Notes under the pieces: generated by a model
Told to the model about the DNA's origin: nothing
Database searches by the model: none
Seen by the model: only the letters and a program-made list of their open reading frames with translations
Source: Rhodobacter sp.
Lineage (GTDB): Bacteria > Pseudomonadota > Alphaproteobacteria > Rhodobacterales > Rhodobacteraceae
Length of the DNA: 64,000 bases
Assembly (NCBI GenBank): GCA_020637515.1
Contig: JACKKG010000001.1
Coordinates: 1,270,501-1,334,500 of the forward strand
Direction of reading: 5' to 3'
Program-made: the position numbers and the translations under genes
Part shown: one piece after another, positions 58,704 through 64,000 of the stretch
Numbering within the stretch: the stretch's first letter is position 1
Layout: each line of letters opens with the position of its first letter

Positions 58704-59701
58704 CGTTGCACCATGGCCCAGGCGATATCGGCCAGCGGCGCGGCAACCTTGCCCATCTCGGCCGCCTTGGGGTCGTTTGCGGTGCCTTCCTGCGCGCGCT
58801 TGGCGATGCCCTGGACGATGGCGGCAATGCGGAACAGGCTGAGGATGACGTAGAAATCGAAATTCGCCGGCCGCTGGCGGCCTGTCTTGCGGCACCACAG
58901 GTCGATATAGGCGTCCTCGGTCGGGATCCCGGAGCCGGCAAGATCGGTGCCGCCCAGCCCCCGGAAAATCCCCGGCACGATCCGCCAGACCATGACGTTA
59001 TAGGCGAAATCCGCGAACGGATCGCCCAGCGTGGCCAGTTCCCAGTCCAGCACGCCCAGAACGCGCGGCTCGGTGGGGTGGAACATCAGATTGTCCAGAC
59101 GGAAATCGCCGTGCGCGATGCGCACCTCCTCGGGCGCGGTCGGCAGGTTCTGCGGCAACCAGTCGATCAGCCGGTCCATCGCCTCGATCCGCACCGTTTC
59201 CGACGCGCGATACTGTTTGGACCAGCGCGTCACCTGCCGCTCCACATAGCCGCCCTGGCGGCCGAAATCGCCCAGCCCGATCGCCAGCGGATCGACCAGC
59301 GAGATACGCGCGATCGTGTCGTTCATCGCCTCGAAGATCGCGCCGCGCTGGGCCGGGGTCATGTCGGGCAGCCGCGGGTCCCACAAGGTGCGCCCTTCAA
59401 GATGCTCCATGACGAAGAACATCGACCCCATGACGCTGTCGTCCGTGCACAGGCCCAGCATCCGGGGCACCGGCACATCCGTCTGCCCCAGGGCCTGCAT
59501 CACCCGGAATTCGCGGTCCACCTGATGGGCCGAGGGCAACACCTTGCCCACCGGCTTCTGCCTGAGAACGTATCGCCCCGATGCGGCGTCGATCCGCCAG
59601 GTCGGATTCGATTGCCCCCCCGTCAGCCGTGTCAGCGTGAGAGGTCCCCGGAACCCCGCGACATGCGCTTTCATCCAGCGGGTAAGGTCTGCTTCGGCCA
59701 T
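58700..59701 (-). CDS. ACAD10-like phosphotransferase family protein
   Basis: 333 residues from the ATG at 59699-59701 with GCAGGAG upstream. APH-fold kinase motifs: an N-lobe with YVLRQKPVGK, the Brenner motif VRIAHGDFRLDNLMFH and LGVLDWELATLGDPFADFAY. This subfamily resembles the kinase domain of mammalian ACAD10/ACAD11, where it phosphorylates 4-hydroxyacyl-CoAs so that the partner acyl-CoA dehydrogenase domain can process them. An acyl-CoA dehydrogenase gene is divergently transcribed 124 bp away, which fits that pairing. Confidence 0.82.
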   Translation of the reverse strand: MAEADLTRWMKAHVAGFRGPLTLTRLTGGQSNPTWRIDAASGRYVLRQKPVGKVLPSAHQVDREFRVMQALGQTDVPVPRMLGLCTDDSVMGSMFFVMEHLEGRTLWDPRLPDMTPAQRGAIFEAMNDTIARISLVDPLAIGLGDFGRQGGYVERQVTRWSKQYRASETVRIEAMDRLIDWLPQNLPTAPEEVRIAHGDFRLDNLMFHPTEPRVLGVLDWELATLGDPFADFAYNVMVWRIVPGIFRGLGGTDLAGSGIPTEDAYIDLWCRKTGRQRPANFDFYVILSLFRIAAIVQGIAKRAQEGTANDPKAAEMGKVAAPLADIAWAMVQR

Positions 59702-59759
59702 CGCGCGCTCCTGCTGCTTTGCGGCAGGATGCCCGCAGCGGGTGGCTTTCGTCAAGCCG

Positions 59760-59774
59760 GATCGTCAGACGATC
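59760..59774. promoter_or_regulatory. GntR (FCD-type) operator in divergent promoter
   Basis: GATCGTC A GACGATC is a perfect 15-bp palindrome whose core, TCGTCAGACGA (59762-59772), fits the FCD-type consensus TNGTNNNACNA exactly. It lies within a wider inverted repeat, GCCGGATCG (59756-59764) and CGATCCGGC (59785-59793). It is in the 124-bp gap between the kinase-GntR operon and the acyl-CoA dehydrogenase gene and could control both. Confidence 0.6.
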
Positions 59775-59825
59775 TTGTCAGATGCGATCCGGCGCGCTAG
59801 GCTTGCCCCAGCACAGGAGGAAACC

Positions 59826-61097
<1,272 letters not shown>

Positions 61098-61179
61098 GCG
61101 CGCGCCTGAGGGCCGCGTCGATTGCGTATTTGCAACAAGGTGAGGGGGCAGTTGAGAACAATTTGATTCAAAGTGTTCA

Positions 61180-61243
61180 TCATCTTGTCCAAAATACGCT
61201 CGGGGGGTGAGCCCGAAGGGCGAGGGGGGCAGACGGCCCCCCT
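61180..61243 (-). repeat. GC-hairpin repeat, copy 7 (before the SDR gene)
   Basis: A tail-like CATCTTGTCCAAAATACGCTCGGGGGG (from about 61180; almost the same as copy 3) is followed by AGGGGGGC (61223-61230) and GCCCCCCT (61236-61243). The rest of the 173-bp gap holds no other feature I can name. It lies between two genes in the same direction, so it may end the acyl-CoA dehydrogenase transcript. Confidence 0.6.
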
Positions 61244-61270
61244 GACCGGGTTTCCACAAGGAGAGGCGTC

Positions 61271-62053
61271 ATGACAGAGTTCACCGGCAAGACCGCCATC
61301 GTCACCGGCGCCGCTGGCGGCATCGGGCGGGCCACCGCCTTGCTGCTGGCACGCAAGGGCGCGTCGGTGGTGGCTGCGGATGTGAACCCGGCGGTGCGCG
61401 ACACCGCGTCGATGATCCGCGACGCGGGCGGCCGGGCCGAGGCGGTGGTGACCGATGTCGCCACCGACGCCGGGGCCGAGGCCTTTGTCGGCGCCGCCAT
61501 CGACCGCTTCGGCGGGCTCGACGTCCTGCACGCCAACGCCGGCATCACCGGCGGCCTGGTGCCCCGCCTGGACGAGGACAGCGCGACGTTTCTCGAGGTG
61601 TTGCGAGTCAACCTGCTGGGCCCCTGGGTGGCGATCCGCACGGCGCTTCCGCACATGACGCGGGGCGCGGCGATCGTGTGCACCGCTTCGGTCGCGGGGT
61701 TGCGGGCCGGCGCGGGGCCGATCGCCTATTCGGCCTCGAAGGCGGGGGTGATCAATCTGGTGCAATCCACCGCCATGGCGCTGAGCGGTCGCGGCATTCG
61801 CGTGAACGGAGTGGCGCCAGGGCTGATCGATACGCCGATGACCGCCTTGCTGTACGATGACGCCCGCGCCAAGGGGCGCGAGGACCGGATCGGGCAGTTG
61901 AATCCCACCCGTCGCGGCGGTCAGCCCGAGGAAATCGCCGAAGCGGTCGCCTGGCTGGCCTCGGATGCGGCCGGATATGTCAACGGGCAGGTTCTGGCCG
62001 TTGACGGCGGATTGTCGGCGCAGCATCCCTTTACGCCGAAGTGGTCGTTATAG
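61271..62053 (+). CDS. short-chain dehydrogenase/reductase
   Basis: 260 residues. Classical SDR: cofactor motif TGAAGGIGRA, LHANAGITG, catalytic Ser in CTASVAGLR and the YSASK motif. VNGVAPGLIDTPMT and the final NGQVLAVDGGLS are also present. An Asp after the second strand (AADVNPA) suggests NAD rather than NADP. It lies in the acyl-CoA dehydrogenase neighbourhood and may oxidise a hydroxyacyl intermediate; the substrate is not readable. Confidence 0.87.
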   Translation: MTEFTGKTAIVTGAAGGIGRATALLLARKGASVVAADVNPAVRDTASMIRDAGGRAEAVVTDVATDAGAEAFVGAAIDRFGGLDVLHANAGITGGLVPRLDEDSATFLEVLRVNLLGPWVAIRTALPHMTRGAAIVCTASVAGLRAGAGPIAYSASKAGVINLVQSTAMALSGRGIRVNGVAPGLIDTPMTALLYDDARAKGREDRIGQLNPTRRGGQPEEIAEAVAWLASDAAGYVNGQVLAVDGGLSAQHPFTPKWSL

Positions 62054-62067
62054 AAAGGGGGGCGGAC

Positions 62068-62493
62068 ATGAGTCTGACACGGGACCAGGCGCGCGCCGCA
62101 ATGGCGGCGGTCTTTGCGGCGGGGCGCGCCGGCGGGATGCGCCCGCTGGCGGTTGCGGTGGTGGACGCAGGCGGCCATGTGGTCGCCTTCGAACGCGAGG
62201 ACGGCGCGCCCGTCGGCCGATTCGAGGTCGCCCGCGCCAAGGCCCATGGCGCGGTCATGATGGGCATGGGCGGGCGCGCGCTGGCCCGCCTGGCCGAGGG
62301 GCGGCCGGTCTTTGCCCAGACCCTGGCGGGGGTTTTTGACGGCAAGCTGCTGCCGGTGCCGGGTGGCGTGCTGTTGCGCGACGCCTCGGGCGCCATCGTC
62401 GGCGCGCTGGGCGTCAGTGGCGACACCTCGGACAACGACGCCGAGGCCGGGCTCGAGGGGGCCGTCGCGGCAGGGTTCACCGGCGAGGCGTGA
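62068..62493 (+). CDS. GlcG/HbpS-family protein (DUF336)
   Basis: 141 residues from the ATG at 62068 with AAAGGGGGG upstream. The GlcG/HbpS fold is recognisable by PLAVAVVDAGGHVVAFERED, ARAKAHGAVMMGMG and the terminal GALGVSGDTSDNDAEAG. Family members bind haem or small ligands, and some act in redox sensing; others occur in diol or glycolate operons without a proven role. No signal peptide is visible, so this one is cytoplasmic. It starts 14 bp after the SDR stop. Confidence 0.85.
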   Translation: MSLTRDQARAAMAAVFAAGRAGGMRPLAVAVVDAGGHVVAFEREDGAPVGRFEVARAKAHGAVMMGMGGRALARLAEGRPVFAQTLAGVFDGKLLPVPGGVLLRDASGAIVGALGVSGDTSDNDAEAGLEGAVAAGFTGEA

Positions 62494-62560
62494 GCCCCCT
62501 TTCCTTCACCCGTTCAGCGCATTAGGTTGGCCCCAACGCAGTCAGCCGCAGGAACGAGAC

Positions 62561-63319
62561 ATGCCGCGCAAGCGTCCGGTCGTCGGGGTTATCGGGAACA
62601 GCGCCCTCCTGAACGAATCCTACCAGGTGCACGCCGGGGGCACGATGAACTCGGTCGCCGTGGCCGAGGTCGCGGGCGCCATGCCGTTGCTGATCCCTGC
62701 CGATCCGCACTACGTCTCGGTCGAGGAACTGCTCGATGTCTGTGACGGCTTCCTGCTGACCGGCGGGCGGCCCAACGTCCATCCCGAGGAATACGGCGAG
62801 GAACCGACGCCCGCGCATGGCGATTTCGACCGGTGCCGCGACGCGATCACGCTGCCGCTGGTGCGCGCCTGCGTCGAACGGGGCCAGCCCTTTCTGGGTG
62901 TCTGCCGCGGCTTTCAGGAGGTCAACGTGGCCATGGGGGGCACGCTGTATCCAGAGATCCGCGACCTGCCGGGCCGGATGAACCACCGGATGCCGCCCGA
63001 GGGCACGCTCGACGAGAAATTCGCCCTGCGCCATACCGTCACCTTTACCGAAGGCGGGCCGTTCCACGGCCTGTTGGGCGCGCGCGAAGTGATGACCAAC
63101 ACGCTGCACGGGCAAGGGATCAAGGACCCCGGTGCGCGCATCGTCATCGATGGCTATGCCCCCGACGGCACGCCCGAGGCGATCTATGTCAAGGATGCCC
63201 CCGGCTTCACGCTGGCGGTGCAGTGGCACCCCGAATACAACGCCGCCGCCGACCCGGTCTCGCGCCCGTTGTTCGCGGCCTTTGGGCAGGCGGTGCGCGC
63301 CTGGGCCCAGGCGCGCTAG
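62561..63319 (+). CDS. peptidase C26/gamma-glutamyl-GABA hydrolase-like class I amidotransferase
   Basis: 252 residues from the ATG at 62561. The catalytic Cys is in FLGVCRGFQEVNVAMGG, and the His-Glu pair is in LAVQWHPEYNA. DGFLLTGGRPNVHPEEYGEE is the family substrate loop. Enzymes of this group (PuuD-like) cleave gamma-glutamyl amides such as gamma-glutamyl-GABA. No other gamma-glutamyl pathway genes are adjacent, so the natural substrate is uncertain. It lies 67 bp after the GlcG-like gene and may have its own promoter. Confidence 0.85.
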   Translation: MPRKRPVVGVIGNSALLNESYQVHAGGTMNSVAVAEVAGAMPLLIPADPHYVSVEELLDVCDGFLLTGGRPNVHPEEYGEEPTPAHGDFDRCRDAITLPLVRACVERGQPFLGVCRGFQEVNVAMGGTLYPEIRDLPGRMNHRMPPEGTLDEKFALRHTVTFTEGGPFHGLLGAREVMTNTLHGQGIKDPGARIVIDGYAPDGTPEAIYVKDAPGFTLAVQWHPEYNAAADPVSRPLFAAFGQAVRAWAQAR

Positions 63320-63368
63320 GCGCGTCCAGCACCCGTCGGAACCGCGTCGCGGTGGGGATCGGCAACCC

Positions 63369-63389
63369 GGACCCGGGGGTCCGCCCCCC
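63369..63389. terminator. short hairpin between convergent genes
   Basis: GGGGG (63375-63379), TCCG, CCCCC (63384-63388) lies between the C26 hydrolase stop and the hemN stop, overlapping a competing GGACC/GGTCC stem. It is short and GC-only, so termination is only possible. Confidence 0.3.
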
Positions 63390-64000
63390 TCAGATCGCCG
63401 AAGAATGCCCGGTTTTCGCCATCGCGTAGGCATCGAAATGAGTGGCGATCATGCGCGTCAGGGCGCGGCCCTCGGGGGGGATGGACAGCCCTTGCGAATC
63501 CACGGTGACGAAGCGGCCGAATTTCTCGGCCACGGGGGCGAACAGCGCCGACAGCGCGGCGCGCGTCAGGCCGAAATCGCGGGTGATCTCATCGGCCGAG
63601 ATGCGAAAATCGCACATCAAGGCCTCGATGATCCGGGCGCGCAAGCGGTCCTCGCCCCGGAATGCGTGGCCGCGCGCCGTGGCAAAGACCCCCTCGCGCA
63701 CCGCCTTGGTCCAGCCCGAGGTCGCCGCGTTCATCTGCGCATAGCCTTGCGGGAACCGCGAGATCGACGACGCGCCCAGCCCGATCAGCACCTCGGCGGT
63801 GTCGTCGGTGTAGCCCTGGAAATTCCGCCTGAGCGTGCCGTTGCGCGCCGCCACCGCCAGGCCGTCGCCGGGCCGTGCGAAATGGTCGATGCCGATGGCC
63901 TGATAGCCGTCCCAGGTGAACAGCTCCTGCGCGGTCTCGAACAGTTCGAGCCGTTCCTCGGGGCGGGGCAGGGTGTCGGACGGGATCATCTGCTGGCGCC
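63390..64000 (-). CDS. hemN: oxygen-independent coproporphyrinogen III oxidase, C-terminal part (runs off right edge)
   Basis: About 202 residues of the C-terminus are visible; the frame is open to the window edge. QAIGIDHFARPGDGLAVAARNGTLRRNFQGYTDD is the highly conserved HemN block, followed by LIGLGASSISRFPQGYAQN-type sequence (here YAQM) and the C-terminal HTH-like domain (LMCDFRISADEITRDFG). The radical-SAM CxxxCxxC lies upstream, outside the window. It converts coproporphyrinogen III to protoporphyrinogen IX without oxygen. It belongs with low-oxygen haem or bacteriochlorophyll synthesis. Confidence 0.93.
   Translation of the reverse strand, partial: RQQMIPSDTLPRPEERLELFETAQELFTWDGYQAIGIDHFARPGDGLAVAARNGTLRRNFQGYTDDTAEVLIGLGASSISRFPQGYAQMNAATSGWTKAVREGVFATARGHAFRGEDRLRARIIEALMCDFRISADEITRDFGLTRAALSALFAPVAEKFGRFVTVDSQGLSIPPEGRALTRMIATHFDAYAMAKTGHSSAI

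Overview
The window is high-GC DNA with tightly packed, overlapping genes. Gene content and order point to an alphaproteobacterium of the Rhodobacteraceae/Paracoccaceae type: an fdsGBACD-ordered NAD-dependent formate dehydrogenase as in Rhodobacter capsulatus, a SAM-II riboswitch before metZ, a dapC-like aminotransferase directly before ftsK, and a family of GC-rich intergenic hairpins. It looks like chromosomal core plus catabolic accessory DNA. I see no rRNA, tRNA, insertion sequence, phage gene or CRISPR array. Genus is not resolvable from what I can read.

Layout. 1-2.4 kb: the start of a GspC-like protein, a divergent TPR-type lipoprotein, and two small secreted paralogues. 2.4-13.3 kb, all on the minus strand: a molybdenum/formate block. 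Read 5' to 3' it is an E2-like acyltransferase, a single-domain ModE, modABC, a LysR regulator, then fdsG-fdsB-(37-codon ORF)-fdsA-fdhD/fdsC-fdsD. The molybdate importer supplies the metal for the bis-MGD cofactor of the formate dehydrogenase. A Mo-box-like palindrome lies before modA and a LysR-box palindrome before fdsG. 13.4-30.8 kb: mostly single genes and short pairs (RND exporter, RNase D, lytic transglycosylase plus GFA protein, a ThDP enzyme, an MDR oxidoreductase, pobA, an alpha/beta hydrolase, dapC-ftsK).

30.8-37.5 kb: a SAM-II riboswitch with metZ, then folE2, a pfkB-type kinase, trkH, a DUF1203 gene that reads into a repeat, and deoD. 37.5-47.8 kb is the most interesting part. A minus-strand seven-gene operon carries a tripartite tricarboxylate-type importer (tctC, tctB, tctA), an aldehyde dehydrogenase, a class III PLP enzyme resembling ethanolamine-phosphate/phosphohydroxylysine phospho-lyases, an APH-fold kinase and a Tm-1-like protein. 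Most junctions overlap. An IclR regulator and an omega-aminotransferase are divergent to it. The enzyme set suggests uptake of an amino alcohol, phosphorylation, phospho-lyase cleavage to an aldehyde, and oxidation to an acid.

47.8-64 kb: RNase R and ValS (convergent), part of a phenylacetate pathway (paaG-paaI-paaK and a TetR regulator), an epimerase/sugar-transferase pair, an acyl-CoA catabolic locus (acyl-CoA dehydrogenase divergent from a kinase-GntR pair with a near-perfect GntR operator between them, then an SDR, a GlcG/HbpS protein and a class I amidotransferase-like hydrolase), and the C-terminal part of hemN at the right edge. GC-rich hairpins, several sharing a GGATATTT...CACAAAGA-type tail, sit in many convergent or end-of-operon gaps and probably double as terminators.
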